Shown here one piece after another: positions 10,441-22,999 of a stretch of 64,000 bases of DNA. Position 1 is the first letter of the stretch; every line of letters begins with the position of its first letter. Source of the stretch: Gracilariopsis chorda. Lineage: Eukaryota; Rhodophyta; Florideophyceae; Gracilariales; Gracilariaceae. Where the stretch lies: contig NBIV01000111.1 of NCBI GenBank assembly GCA_003194525.1, forward strand, positions 1-64,000. The letters are read 5' to 3'. The notes under the pieces are model-generated. The model had not been told where the DNA came from and made no database searches. It saw only the letters and a list, made by a program, of their open reading frames with translations. Both the position numbers and the translations under genes were made by a program.

Positions 10441-13199
10441 TGAGATAGTTGGGGCGATATTGCTGGAATCACCTCGTGCCTTCACAAGATATTTGTGAAG
10501 CATCCCCCCCCCCCATCCGTGCCGTAGGTGGAAAAAGCGGAGAGGGGGTGAAGTAACTATGAGAGGCGATCTAATTTTAAGAGCCAATCCCCCTCTTGCC
10601 TTTTCCATCTCAGGTCCCACTCATCACCTCTTGCCTTTTCCACCTCAGGTTCCAATCACCACCACCACGCGCACCCTTATCCGGCGCCCGAGCCTTCACG
10701 CAGCCCGGCGCCGTTAGTGTGTCGCACTAACAGCACCCGCCGCCGCCAATGCTGCCGAACTCCCTGCTCCGATCCCGCGCTGCTCGTCAGCTCCGTCTCT
10801 ATTCTCCTGGCGCAACTGCAAACTTTGCGTCACCTGCGGTGTCGTCCGCTAAAAGTCACAAAAAATACCCTAAGAGGTATAATTTCTTTTTCCAAGGTGG
10901 TCCATTGTGGCCAGGATTTGGCCCATGATAGGTTATTATGAGTTGTTGCTTAGACCTAGTATGCATAACTAGAAATTATAACCCTAGTCTAATTGTGTAT
11001 AAAAGCCCGAGGTCGGCGGCGTCCAAGCTGACCCGAGCCAGACTATTTCTTCTTCGTTTACTGATCCCCACATTACTTTAGAGCCGTATGCTTTCCCTAA
11101 CCTGGAACACTACCGTACCCAACTTACCCTGCATAGCTAAGCCTCTTGGTCTCCTTCAAACGATGATTGACACGGATGCCTCGGTGTGCAACGAAATCAG
11201 CTGGCCTATCAGATCGCTCTAAGCACCACACTGGACCTAAGATTTTGGTTGTGCGTGATCAGTGAAAGCATTTGTATGTTTTTTGCACTTAAGCTTAGGT
11301 TTTGGTCGCGCATCTGTTTTCACCACTTTTATTCTCGACCGCTACTGGTCGGATACTGTTCTGTGTACGCTTTTATCATCATCTATTTCGGCCTTGCCTT
11401 AGTCGAGGCCGTCCATTTTTTGTGCCTGCCACCGCAGTACTCACGTTGCTATTAATCCTTTTCGGTATACTATCTATTTGCATTACACGCCACAGCTAGT
11501 ACAGTGGAGCTACGAACATATTTTCAAGCTACTCTCCAGCAAAAAAGGGTACAAAAACAGCTGTTATCGTCCGGTGTCGTGAAATCGTGCAACATGACAA
11601 TCACAATTTTTATGTAGATTTACAAGTCATCATTCAAAAACATATGTCCGATGTAAATAGATATATACCGAGGTTGTGTTTTAACCATACTTAAATATGC
11701 GTTGCAATAATTTAGAAGTTCAAAATTCTGCCTATGAATTTATTGTAAGATGTTCATTGCAAAATTTCAATATAACGTCCATGTTCTGTTAATTGGTTCT
11801 AAAATACATTTTTCATCAACGCCATAACGTCAAATAATGGCGAAACTGAACAGACAATGAACGATACTACGCTTCCAAACACGACATAAGTGTGAAGGTC
11901 TCAGAACAACGGCACTACAGATGTTCACAAATGCAATCAGTTCTAGAAGAGCTGTGCACTTCAAAAATCTCTTGGGCGTTACTTGTAGAAATTCCGGCTT
12001 TAATGTCATTATCAAAACGTCTATTTTGCTCAAAAACGTTATTATTTTGTTTCTTGATATACCATAACTTCGTTTGCATCCTTCAGCTATTTTCAATTTC
12101 GCCGCACTACTACACCTAGAACCTTAGCTTATAGTAATTTTCGTTTGAATTGCACATCCCAGCTCATAAGGACCGAAATAACGGGGGGAAGAGAAAGAAT
12201 AATTGGAACACATCGAAACAAGAAAATATTTCTTCTACATTCGTTCTAAACGTAGTGGTCGTAATAAATTTATACTCCACTATTCAACGAGATAAATATC
12301 TCTCAAAATATCGTGTATTTAAGGGCATGTATTGCGCCGAATTGGAGAATCACAATAAGTGTGTAACAAAGCACTTTCCCAAATTCTTGGGGCATGCTGC
12401 ATCTCACATGAGTGCAAGTATTCTTCTTGTGCCTGTTAGAGGTCTGTCTCCAGTGACGAACAAGATACCAAAAAAGATGCTTGTGGTACGAATAACGAGA
12501 ATATTCTAGACACAGAGCAACCATTACACATCTACGCCTGCATTGCATTCGTGCAAATGTATCTTGGACATGACCAAACCTTTGTGTTGACATTTAAGCC
12601 AGAGCGGTGGCAATAACCATTTCCTTTTTTTGTCTTTCTATAGTTACTACCGAATTATTATCATAGCCAGACATTCAAAAGACTTTTCTGCGATAAACCT
12701 TTTGCACCAGAAATTTGAGAAGAATGTTATTCACGAGAGCGACCGACGAAAAGACGCCTGTCAATCGGAAGAATAGTTTCAGAACCATAAGCTAAAAACC
12801 GTTTGCACTCAATTTATCCGCATTCGCAAAAAATATCTACGACGTAAACAAGATGGTAAGATAGTCAGGAATACAAAAACAAGTTACAGTATATGCACTG
12901 ACGCTACTCTTCTTCTTAATTATTTTTTATTTAATGCAGATGCAGACAGTTTGAATCGACGTGGCACAAATTCTGATGTTAAGCGTCCTGGCATTGCATC
13001 AGATGATTTATTGAATACGACGATATTTCTGAGTTCACTGTTAGAGATCAAGTGCTTTTTGATTGGGGTCAACCGACTTGAATTCGTCGTATTTGATATT
13101 TGTTTGGTCTGAATCTATGACCACAGTACCTAGTAGAGCAACAGTTGCCATACTGTTGCTTTCAAGAGTACGAAAAAGGTTTTCTGTTCATTTTGTGGA
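10441..13199. other. Intergenic, no gene recognised
   Basis: It holds a C11 homopolymer (10504-10514), a 35-bp direct duplication (CCTCTTGCC units at 10592 and 10627), a small hairpin (GTTAGTG/CACTAAC, 10713-10731) and a TATA-like TATAAAAG near 10998 that might belong to an old LTR or a promoter. From about 11500 the sequence is AT-rich. Short open frames here show no conservation or domain and are left out. Confidence 0.5.
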
Positions 13200-13486
13200 T
13201 GATGCTTTGCGCCCGATTTAGGCCCTCGCATTGTTCATATTCCAATGCATCTGAACCCCGCAGATGGCCTTTCTCTTACGTGGGGCACCTATGATTCATT
13301 TGCCGTCTACACCTGGGCACCGCCATCGCCCGGCTTAGGTAAGCCCATATGCCCAGCACGCTGGCCAGAGTCTACTCTATACATGCTTTGAACTCCAATG
13401 ACAGAAAGCCATCAGGATACGATCTGGAGTAAGGTGAAGACAGGGAAACAAACTCTCTACTCCGTGTCAGCGGTCAACCCTTTTCT

Positions 13487-14467
13487 TTGCACAGCCACAC
13501 CAAGAACTTTGAACTTTCAAATGAAGACTTTTTTGCAAGGTATCCGCTCATATCCCCAACAATTTCTCTCAAGACGAAGAACCTCTACCAAGCCGCTTAT
13601 GTTTCATTAATTTTTTCTCTCCGACGGAAGCCCTGTACAGCTCAACAAATCGACGAGTCCCTCGCAAAGTACATACGCGAAGCCTATCGTAGCTGTCCAT
13701 CTGCTGGAAATCGTCAGCATGTTTATAACCTTTTGGCATTTCTGTCCTTATCTATACCATATATACGAACAAGCCTTGGTCTCTCTCGTCGGGCTTTGAA
13801 TGGGTGGCTCAAGACAAAACCTCCGTTACCAGCATTACCACTCTCGAGATCGTTCATGATGGCATTCGCTGAGTTCTTTATCACGAAGAATTTTATGTCG
13901 GCCGCAGTTGCACTGTGCGTGCAATGGTCTTGCTATATGAGAGCTTCAGAGGTTCTTGATCTTTGCGTTGGTGACATCACCCTACCGGGAGATGTACGAA
14001 TTGCCCATGCTGGAGACCAGCTGGTGGGTATAGATATTGAGTACTCAAAGACGGGTCCTATGCAGTTCACACCATTACGGGACAAATCAGCACTGTCGCT
14101 ACTTCAAAGTTACATAGAAAAGGTTCGTGGTGTCCATTACACGAGGCTGTCTGATCTGACATACACAAAATATAACAGCCTGTTAAAACAAGCGGCGCAC
14201 CACTTTGGTCTGGATTTCAATCGATTCACCACTCACTCTGCTCGCATAGGAGGGGCCTTTTCGGACTATTTATATGGACATTCTGCGGAGACTATTGCCC
14301 TCACTGGACGATGGAAATCGTTTTCCTCGATGCAACGCTACCTTGCAAATGGGCGAGCAGCTGTCACGCGGATGTCCATTGCTTTTGAGACAAAAGGGCG
14401 CGTGGAACAGTATTCTAAGAAGTTTAAAATGCTTCTGTATCGATGCATTGAGTACCAATGCAACTAA
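13487..14467 (+). CDS. Tyrosine recombinase of DIRS-like copy A
   Basis: About 326 codons. It joins element DNA to the genome by a tyrosine-recombinase reaction. The catalytic set is visible: Arg in MRASEVL (near 13938), Lys in SKTGPMQF (near 14048), His-x-x-Arg in THSARIGG (near 14230), the second His/Trp position in TGRWKS (near 14304) and Tyr in MQRYL (near 14330). Over its whole length it aligns with the recombinase of copy B at 33118-34175. The frame is uninterrupted, unlike copy B, but the first codon is TTG and the true start is unclear. The C-terminus ends at TAA 14465. The enzyme could still be functional, although the element has lost its RT. Confidence 0.85.
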   Translation: MHSHTKNFELSNEDFFARYPLISPTISLKTKNLYQAAYVSLIFSLRRKPCTAQQIDESLAKYIREAYRSCPSAGNRQHVYNLLAFLSLSIPYIRTSLGLSRRALNGWLKTKPPLPALPLSRSFMMAFAEFFITKNFMSAAVALCVQWSCYMRASEVLDLCVGDITLPGDVRIAHAGDQLVGIDIEYSKTGPMQFTPLRDKSALSLLQSYIEKVRGVHYTRLSDLTYTKYNSLLKQAAHHFGLDFNRFTTHSARIGGAFSDYLYGHSAETIALTGRWKSFSSMQRYLANGRAAVTRMSIAFETKGRVEQYSKKFKMLLYRCIEYQCN

Positions 14468-14550
14468 ACACAACTCAGAACCCTTTTCGAAGATGCTCTC
14501 GCTCCTCTCTGTTTGGGGTGGGAGACGCAAAGAGCAATTTTTGCGATGGA

Positions 14551-14565
14551 GCGACTGGAAGTCGC
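14551..14565. other. Conserved-position hairpin in the 3' region of DIRS-like copy A
   Basis: GCGACT-GGA-AGTCGC is a perfect 6-bp stem with a 3-base loop. It comes directly after the conserved run GAGCAATTTTTGCGATG. Copy B has a different but also perfect stem after the same run (34247-34267). Confidence 0.65.
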
Positions 14566-14660
14566 AATATATCCCTACTCTCACGATGAGAATTTGGGAT
14601 TCTCTCGGATGAGTGTAAGAAGCACCTGGCCCGCAAACCAGGTTTTCCGACACTCAGATA

Positions 14661-15787
14661 TCAGTTTGGTTCTCTGAAAGGTCTGGGGGCGTACAAAGCA
14701 TAATAATGCTTTTCAGACTTGTCTCCTGCCAACATCAAGCTCATGCCACTAGGCTTTTTTGTGAGACATTTTCCACATGCGAGCCCGTGTTCCTATCAGA
14801 ACTATATCATGAGCCATGAAGACCATAATGTGTCTGAAACGACCTTATATAAGCTTGAATTCTCTCCCACGGCGTCGTGGTGTTCAATACTTAAACAGCG
14901 AAGGCGTAAATCCTCTAATAACAACAGTGTTGCTTCTTTTTTCTAAGCCAAAAATAGTTGCCAGGGATGGGCTAAAGGTTTAACCAATATTCAAGGGAGA
15001 TACGTAGACATCCTTGTAGGGGACTAGCTACGTTCTATTCTTGTTATCAGTGCTACTGAAGCCCTGCACTCGCGATCAGAACTTCTCGGGGTGAACATCT
15101 TGTTCCAACCATCTTCGTCCTCCATTATCTTACCTTTATGCTATAGCAAGAGCGTTTTGTCGTTGCGTCTCAATGTGTACAGCAGCACTACCTCCTTTCA
15201 TGCTGTTGCAGAAAATATGCGTCCCGTAGTGTTACGCGTATACTTGGTGCCACTTACGAAGCAGTGGAAGGAATGCCCAAACTCAATTATTTTCAACCTT
15301 CGCCACTTGATCCCAGTTTGATAACATCTACGTTTGAAACAAACATCAAGCACACCATCACACCACAGTAGACTTGTTACCTGAGAACTATTCTGAAGTG
15401 CGCTCTGTTTCTACCCTTCGCATTCAACCAATTCTAAAGCATGTGTTTCTAATTTCTTTGCACGTTACCCGAACAAATCTTACTATATGCTGTATCCGCC
15501 GCAGTTCCGCTCTCGATTCTAATGTGCTGAGATAAAACCAAAGCGGTATGAGTCAAGTGATAAGTGTTAGCTAATGCGCTTCACGAGATACTCTGAGGGT
15601 CCAATTTCTCGACGCTTCCAAGGGAAGAGCTAATTAGCGTTAACTCTTCGGTGAGGGTTGTGGATGGTGCACATCCGCTTAGCTATGATTTTTTAAAGAT
15701 CAAGGAGTACTCCTACTTTTACGTCAAGTGTCGTTCAGTTATTGTAGCAAGACGATAGTACCGGTGAGTTCATTGCCTATTGTCAAG
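14661..15787. other. Intergenic, no gene recognised
   Basis: Spacer between the DIRS remnant and the 3' end of the peroxidase gene. Short open frames at 14719-14946 and 15091-15321 have no recognisable domain. I see no repeat or RNA gene. Confidence 0.5.
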
Positions 15788-17484
15788 TTAAACCAAGAAT
15801 GCGTTACTACGCCTGTCAAGGGTTTGGACTGAGATGGGAGTGTTTCGGAGCAGAATCCTATTGAAGAGGAAATCGTCGTGGAAGAGCTCCGTTTCAAGGG
15901 TACTAAGTTGTTGGAACACTTCAGGGCGGATTGTGTTGCGTCTCTCATAAAAGAACTGGTCACCATTCCTCAGACGTTCAAACTCCCGCCTCAAAAGTTG
16001 TCCAAGAGTCCGGCCAACACCAGCGCCAAGAGCCTTGCTCTCGGAAACAAGCCCAATCCAAGCCTCGACATTATCCACAGTACCGTAAGCTCGTCTCAGC
16101 TTGTCCATCGTTTCCCTGTTACGGGAGATGTCACGGAAGGAACTGGCACGAGTTCCACGGAAGAACTCTCGCAGGTCATTGTACTTGGGAACGTTATGAT
16201 CGCGGCTTCGCTGCAGGTTGAGCGCCACCAAATCAAATCCTTCCTCCTCTTCAACGTTCTCGAACAGGAAGTTACGAAGCGTGTCCACAACCTTCTCGTC
16301 GAATTCCTGTGCACGGAATACAGAAGCTGCCCGCAACAGCTGACTAATTAGTCGACTGGGGACCTCATCGCTTTTAACGAAAAACATTTCCTCTGCGGGA
16401 ATGGGAGGAAGAACCATCCCACGGCCATTCATGCGCCTAACATTTCCACTGACGAGAGTGTGACCGAGTCGGAATCCAGCCGTGGTGAACTCTATGCTGA
16501 CAGTAGGATCAACGCTTCGAAGATATCCGGGATAAGGACGAAGATTTAAGGGGCCGAGAATTGCGGGTAGCCATTCCTTGTATATGATCTTTTGATACTG
16601 TGCGATGTTGATAGCTCGGGCTGTTTCATACTGCTGCACCGAGTCTGCGTTGGGGAATCGTTCATCGAGCACTCGACAGAGACGATTGTGTTCACGAACC
16701 CAAATGGTGTGCATGGCAGTTAACATAGGGGTTTCGTTGGCTCGGGCATCTCCAGCAATGAAGAATTCATCGGTAATGGTGGGGACATTCACGAAGCCTT
16801 TCGTGTTACGTGGCAAGAGTTCGGCTCCCGAAACTGCATCCCGCGAAGTTTTGAGCAGGCATGAATTGGGCACCCTCAAAACTCGGTTGCGATCTTCCTC
16901 GCTGCCGTAAACGGTGCTGAGATCGAGCGCGGAGGTGAGCACGGTAATCGGACGTTCTACGGGAGAAGTTTGATCAACTCGCTCCCGTTCCGACCGAATG
17001 AATTCCAGAGAAGCTACTGACAGCTCCGGATCACCCGTCGGAACTTCGATATCAAGGTGTTCAACCGGCTCTATGGGCGGGGGGACAACGCGAAGTCATG
17101 ATCAATAAACTGACCAAAGAACGTGAACATTTCATTCAGACCATGGCTGTTTTCAGTGGGACCTTCCTGAGCACTGACAATGTTGGAGACGAGTCTAGGA
17201 CTTGGTAAGTTTTGATCGGCAGGCTGCTGAGTACTAACGTTGAAATAACTGGCTTGGGCACGACGGGACTCGCCTAGAGTTGGATCGGCGTCGTTTGTAC
17301 AGAATCCTGTGATTGTTCGGGTGGTGATGCCGACGCATTCTGGACTGACTGCTATTCTGGCTGCCCTGCGTCGCGGTCCTCGCGAGGATAGAGAGGAGCT
17401 TCCAATACCAATACGGCGAGGGGCCTGTGCAAGTGCCGTGGTGGCAAATGCGGTGATGAGAAGTATGGCGATGAGCTTGATCAT
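15788..17484 (-). pseudogene. Secreted animal-type haem peroxidase, one-base frameshift
   Basis: ATG at 17484 starts a signal peptide (MIKLIAILLITAFATTALA). The haem peroxidase fold follows, with distal His in FGQFIDHDF (residue 129), catalytic Arg in IWVREHNRL, proximal His in FRLGHTLV and the SRDHNVPKYND motif. The family oxidises small substrates with H2O2, so a role in defence or halide/phenol oxidation outside the cell is plausible. There are no introns. The N-terminal part (to 17071) and the C-terminal part (from about 17085) are in different frames. The break falls at six G at 17079-17084, where seven would join FALSP to PIEPVEHLDIEVP without loss. It may be a true mutation or a base-calling error in a homopolymer. 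The rest looks under selection. Confidence 0.88.
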
Positions 17485-18487
17485 TTGAGAAGCAGATGCG
17501 ATGCAAATGAAGAAGTGAGGAGTTGAGAGGTGCACTGGAGGTGAGTGATGGACGAAGCGAATGGTGGAGGGCGGAATGGGATGGGTGGTTTTATAGAGGG
17601 AAGTGGGACAAGGAGGCGACGGAGCAAGTTCGTCGAAGTTGCACCGCAGATCTACGAAAACAGAGAAAAGCGTGAAGCAGCATGAAGCTGATGTTGACGG
17701 ATGAAGCGCGGGGGCGTGCCGCAGTGAAGACGAGTATGAACAATGCAATGCGGCAGCTTGATGTTGGCGGTTGAAGAGTTAAACGGTTAGTGATAGATAA
17801 CCCAGCCCCTGTGGTTAAACCAAAATTTAGAAAAAATAGCAAAGGCACACCAATCGCTCATTTAGACCATGGAAAAGATTTGAGACACTTGTACGCAAAA
17901 GTATCGCGACTGTTTGGGGGCGCAGTTATACACGTGTTAAGAGGATATGGTCAACGTGTTTTGTCTACAGAGCATAGATATTAGCATTGACATTTCTCCT
18001 TCAAGAGCAAATACGACAGCTAATAAATTATTTGACGTGCGCGGAAGAAGGCTCCATTTCCCACAACCACAACCTGTGGTGCGCTTACCATAAGCTTGAA
18101 TAATCTATCTCTGGAAGGCATAGAGCTACAATTGATCACGAGAGCACGTTTATATCCACTGGTTTAACTCGCAAGACAACCCAACGGATACTTCAGCTAC
18201 CTACATGTAGTTTGTAGTTGTCTGTGTACGTACGCGACTGGTGCCAGGTCGCCGAAAGCATTAGGTACTTTCGCCAAGACTTTTGAAAAACCACGGGAAA
18301 CGCGTACAACGAAGTTTGAAAGTAAAGAATATAGTTCAAAAGTTTGCGTTGAGGTCATCATAAAGCGATAGTGATTTAACAGCGATTTCTGAGCATTGCC
18401 TATACTGAGCTCACTAAAATACTTTTCTTTAAAAAGACTGCACTAGCTAGCAGAATTAGATACTATAATGAATAATCACTTCAGTAA
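17485..18487. other. Upstream region of the peroxidase gene, no gene seen
   Basis: It should contain the promoter and 5' UTR of the minus-strand peroxidase gene (about 17485-17800), then an AT-rich spacer. Open frames overlapping 17591-17848 are shadows. Confidence 0.45.
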
Positions 18488-18958
18488 TTAAAGTGTCTGT
18501 GTCTGATTTGCATCACCAGACAAGTCGGCAACCAGCGGCCACAGTTGAAGGTAATGCATGGTATAGACTTCTAGCAGATCTTCTGTCAAGTCCAGCCCTC
18601 TATTAGATTCGGAACAAATCTCTTCAGCGTGGCCCTTTTGATGTTGTTCAATTTCTGAGGCATGTGATGTTGAGAAGGGGCATTCATTGCATTGGTGTTT
18701 GGAAACTTTCCTGTTTTTGGCAAAAACACGCAGGAGCTTTCGACATATGTTCCGAGTTTTGTTTGGTCCCGCTTCTCTTGCAGCTCCAGGAGCTGGAGCA
18801 ATTTTGGAACTTCTTCCAGAAATGGGTTCGATCACCGAAGTAGACCCCTTCGTGAAAGCCCTATGGTTTTCTTGTTCACAGCAAGAGAGAAGTCTTGTTG
18901 ATGGAATCATTGAGTGAAGCGTTGGCCTCTTTTGGATGATAGCCAGTTTGGTTCGCAT
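18488..18958 (-). pseudogene. Truncated C2H2 zinc-finger gene related to the one at 24632-25393
   Basis: A 156-codon frame with one C2H2 finger, CNECPFSTSHASEIEQHQKGH (C-x2-C-x12-H-x3-H). It aligns with the first finger of the protein at 24632-25393 (CNKCSYAAQYKSRILQHQEVH), and the following HAEEIC matches HAERIC. In the intact relative a second finger starts there. Here the pattern is lost (CSESNRG) and the frame ends soon after. This looks like a partial, decayed duplicate of the nearby gene, though a small one-finger protein cannot be excluded. Confidence 0.6.
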
Positions 18959-20818
18959 CGTTGATGATCACGTTGATATTGTATTTGCGAGTATTGAATT
19001 GTTTGGTGCTTGGTCTAGGATTGGCATTAGCTGCTGGACTAGTCGTTTTTATAGACGACGTTTGAAAAGTTTGGATACCTAATCATCCCGGAAATACATT
19101 TCAAGTTTCTGTATGAATTCCTAATTCTATTGTATAGCATATTGAATTTGTCTTCTACTGATACCTTTCACTTTATCGACACCACCCATTTTTCTCAGTT
19201 GACGTGCCCGCGTTTCCTATGTGTATTAATCAGAAGCTCATAATACGCCAGATTCATGCTCTTTTGGAAGGATGTTTCGAATGGATTAGGAGTTTTTATG
19301 AAACGGAACTGACCTGCAGTTTTAGATATCCCCGTTGTAGCTCGGAAAAGGCGCTCGTAGTTACCTGGTCTGTGTTCTTCGTTGTTAGAATCAATACAAT
19401 TACTTTCTGCAACTTCGTCTACAGATCAAAACGCACCTGGGGCGTATTCATAACTGGATAATTACGCAGCATTAAAGTCACCTAGTAATACCATTTTCGC
19501 TCTATTTCGTCAAGCTTAGTCATAATCCAATAATCAAGAATTAGTAGAAAACAAATCCCTAAGTGGTGTTTCTTTTGCTATTGTTGTCTTTCATGTGATA
19601 TTTTAAGTGCAACTTTGACAGCAGTAGGACGCAGGGCATCATATCGCTTTGTGGATTCAGTATTGTGTTTCGACTCACTGGAAGAGTCTCACGTATGAGC
19701 GGAATTACGGTGAGATAGATTTCTTGAAATAGTTTTTCACCGAATAACAGGTATGATACCCACGCCTTTGATCTCGTTCGCGAAATATTCCAAACGAATA
19801 ACACTTCGAGGGACCTGTCCGTTGTTAACCTACAGCAAATTCTTAAACCGCTTTTCTGCTAGCTCTCGTAGTGTGTGATTATATTGGATCTAGGGAGATT
19901 GTTATTATCTGCACCAACGTAGTGGCATGCTGCGCACAGCAACCGAAAATTTGCGCCGTTCAGCTACACTTGCGCACCTGGAGTACTCCATATAGACGTT
20001 TTGGTCGTGATATTAACAGTTACTCATTTGATTTACCTACATCTCGATGATGCTGTTGATGCGCTACAAGCGTTTGAGTTGTCTCCCGCATCAAATGAAT
20101 GGAGTCTTCCTCTTGAATTTGAATTCCTCGTTTTCTACACCATTGAATCTTTTTGATGTAAGTGTTGTATGATTTCTGTTGCTCACAATTTAGAGTTCAA
20201 AGCGGCATCTTTTGATTCACAACAGAATCAAATCAGTGAAGTTCTCTCCAAGAAACGCCGCTGTCGAACATTGAGACTGTTAAAGCATCGAAGCTTGCTC
20301 TCTCCAATCCAACACGAAATATAGTTAAGAAAGAGATAAATCTGGTACTACCTGTTAGAAACTCGACGTATGGAATCAGATATATGAACGGAGCATGGCA
20401 TGCACAGCCTTCCAAATCAAGAGGAAAGTATGTTTAATCCTTCTGAAACACCTTCTCCCGACACCGGGACACAGCTGTACTCGCCAGAAGAATGAAAAAG
20501 ATTAATTACAGCTATCGATGCCATCGGAGGAGATCGGATCTCCACCCGAACCAATTGAGCAGAGGGAGTCGCAGCAATCACTACGTGGCTATGATGAGCT
20601 CCTAAAGATACGAGTGATTGCGATCCGCTCTCTCGTTGCCAGCCTGTCAGAGTAGATATGTCCACCAGGAGTTGTGTACGAACAGTTTATCGGAAGGCAA
20701 GGCTTGTTAAGAATGGTTGGGGGCGATGAGGAGAAACCCAATGGTACGACTCGCGCTCGTTGCAGGTGATGTATAGTTTTTGCTGCCTACGTGAATGACT
20801 CTGTCATGGCTGGGATGT
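18959..20818. other. Intergenic, no gene recognised
   Basis: AT-rich spacer. Open frames at 19204-19461, 19559-19804, 20233-20415 and 20417-20665 are short, overlap on both strands and show no domain. I see no repeat. Confidence 0.5.
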
Positions 20819-20820
20819 TA

Positions 20821-20836
20821 ACCCTCACAAGGGCTC
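20821..20836 (+). repeat. Left TIR of the pogo-like transposon
   Basis: ACCCTCACAAGGGCTC, flanked on the left by TA (20819-20820). It pairs with 22984-22999. Confidence 0.85.
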
Positions 20837-20989
20837 AATATGGCAAAGGGTTTAATTTGGCAGAGCCATTTTAACAGCAAGTTAGTCAGCATCAAACACA
20901 TTCCTGTTCATAGTGACCTCACAGATCTCCCACTCCACTTCAGGTCTACGTCCTTCAGTATCACTCACAGTCCCGAGACTACAAACAGC

Positions 20990-22837
20990 ACCATGCCCCC
21001 GTCCATGCGACAGCAGACAGCCAAACTAAAGACCAGACATAATAACAGGAAAGATTTACAACTTTGCCGCCAACAAGCCGCTGTGCTTATACGAGACCAT
21101 CACACCATTACAGATATTGCCGCCGCCACCTCAATAGGTCAACAGACTCAGCAGACACTCTATCGCATCAAACAGGCCATCAGAGACCACCAGGGGCAAA
21201 AGTTGAACCACTTTCTCACACCAACTGAGCATTATCTAGATCGCAAGCCATTTCTTACGTCTGCAGAAGAACAAATGCTTGTAAACCGCGCAATATTTGC
21301 TTCGAAACTCGCGTTCACCGTAGGAGAGTATAATATGCGTTCATTGATGGGCCAGGTTGCTACCCATGGGCGCCCAACGTTCAAAACGGTTTGTCTTCCA
21401 TTTATGCTTTGCGCTCGTTTCGGTCGCACGATCGCCCTCTCACAATACATCGCACAGAAAATATTGTGCTCAAACGAATCAGCGTACAAAAGCCTGAAAA
21501 CCTGCAAATCTTAGTAGATATCATAGAGAAAGTTAAATTAAAGATGCCAGAAATATTTACCGACCCTCAAAAGGTCTGGGACCTGAATGAGACGGCAATT
21601 TCGGCGTCATACGGTCGTCGCTATCGAGGTTTTAACGCCGAAACCCGTAGAAACGGAGGCCTAAGGATGAAAATGAAAGACAGCGGTAAGGATTTTACGT
21701 CTGTAATCATAAGTTGCGGTGCTGGCCATATTTCTTCAATGTTTCTCATCGCGCAGGGAAAAATCCCTGTTAGAAATTGGACGAATCCTACTCTCCCACA
21801 TATTACCGCAAAACTCCCCAACGAGTACAAATGGCTTGGCGAAGACGAGTAGCTCCCAATTGGCGCCGATGTCGTATGTAGCTCAAAGAGGCCCGTAACG
21901 AAAGAACTTCTGCCCAAAGTGATAGGGCATTTCAATTTCTTCGCTCGCATGTCTGTTCCAGAGGAAGAGAAGATGTTTCTACATCGATGGCTCTAGCCCT
22001 GTGAAACGGAAAGAGTGGATTGAAGCTGCAATAGTCAAAAACATTGAAGTACCTCGGTTTTCAGCGAACACGTCCCACCTTCTGCAACTTTTCAACAATC
22101 GCATAAACAAAGTATTCAAAGAGAATGTTAGAAACTCTTCGGATGTGTTCTTATATAGACGTGCTTACTTTAACACCAACATCTTTGTGAATATGAAACT
22201 TTCGGCAGCATCATACAGGTCCTTGAATGCAAACATCTCTGTCAAAATTTTTCTCAATCGCGGCCGGTAACCCTTTGATCCAGCTAAAATCATGAGTTTT
22301 GCGATGTCACCACAGCGCGAAACGGACCCTGGCACCCGTTTGATCTTCCCTGCCGAAGGAAGTTCCCGACTTGCTGATGATGCCATCGCGACGGAAGTGT
22401 GAAGAATGGCGAGTGAGTTGAAGTGCTCTAGTGACTTTTGACGCCAAATAGAGAATTTGTATCAGTAACTGTCAGCGAATTGCGCAATCTGGCGTCCAGA
22501 GCCAGTTATTACTGCGACAAAAGCGAACCCTAACACAAACCCCGGTGGAACACCTGCGCTTTGGTTGACGGAAGGAATAATCGCTCGTAATGCGCACAGT
22601 AACTTGCAGCAGGCTGGTCGTAATCTGTCTTTTTCTGGTGTTGCAGCGCAGAAAAAGGAGAACAAATGTCAGATAAGCGAGGTAAATGATTCTGCGGTTA
22701 GCAAATCAAAGGATCTTGACGACATGCCTCTCGCATTATGGCCTACACTAGAAAAGAAGGCTTGTGATGATCGCTCTGCGGCGGGTGTGCGGCATGAAGC
22801 TGCTACGGCTTTGATGGCGTTACATTATTACCGTTGA
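20990..22837 (+). pseudogene. DDE_1-type transposase, frameshifted
   Basis: Cut-and-paste transposase spread over three frames. The first part (from ATG 20993, MPPSMRQQTAK) has a likely helix-turn-helix DNA-binding region. The middle (to 21852) contains VWDLNETAIS, then VIISCGAGHISSMFLIAQGK, the usual core strand after the first catalytic position. A later part (from about 21970) has YIDGSSPVKRKEW and the diagnostic FSANTSHLLQLFNN, equivalent to PxxTSHxLQPLD in pogo/Tigger. In the DDE pattern the first Asp (usually DET) reads NET and the third (usually PLD) reads LFN, so two of three acidic residues are lost. A further frame at 22565-22837 may be the C-terminus. The element is dead. Confidence 0.72.
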
Positions 22838-22983
22838 GAGGCCGGAGATGAGCGCATGGTTCGGCTGCCAAATTGAGCCCTCGGCGACGACCCCGGCTTT
22901 TGCGCAATAAAAATATGACGCAAAATCACCCCTTAAGCGTCTGTTTTGGGCAGTTTCTGAGGCGCATGAATGTCTGCCAAATT

Positions 22984-22999
22984 AAGCCCTTGTGAGGGT
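22984..22999 (-). repeat. Right TIR of the pogo-like transposon
   Basis: Reverse complement of the left TIR, followed by TA (23000-23001). Confidence 0.85.

Larger units (their letters stand above)
13200..14660 (+). mobile_element. DIRS-like retrotransposon copy A, 5'-truncated
   Basis: It begins inside an RNase H tail: the frame at about 13232-13282 reads HIPMHLNPADG, matching HISTHFNTADG at the end of RNase H in copy B (32920-32958). A tyrosine recombinase follows, then a 3' region with a hairpin. This order (RT, RNase H, tyrosine recombinase) is that of DIRS-order elements, which integrate by recombinase instead of integrase. No RT is left. The left border is approximate. Confidence 0.75.
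20821..22999 (+). mobile_element. pogo/Tc1-mariner-like DNA transposon, 2.18 kb, with TIRs and TA duplication
   Basis: The left end reads TA|ACCCTCACAAGGGCT at 20819 and the right end is its inverted copy AGCCCTTGTGAGGGT|TA ending at 23001. TA on both sides is the target duplication typical of the Tc1/mariner/pogo superfamily. Subterminal copies of GGGCTcAATTTGGCAG occur inside both ends (20832-20864 and 22869-22884). The enclosed transposase is of DDE_1 type and broken. Confidence 0.88.

Noticed and set aside
11186..11499. Hydrophobic short frames that could suggest a membrane protein
   Set aside because: Two frames of the same T-rich DNA both look hydrophobic, and there is no conserved motif.
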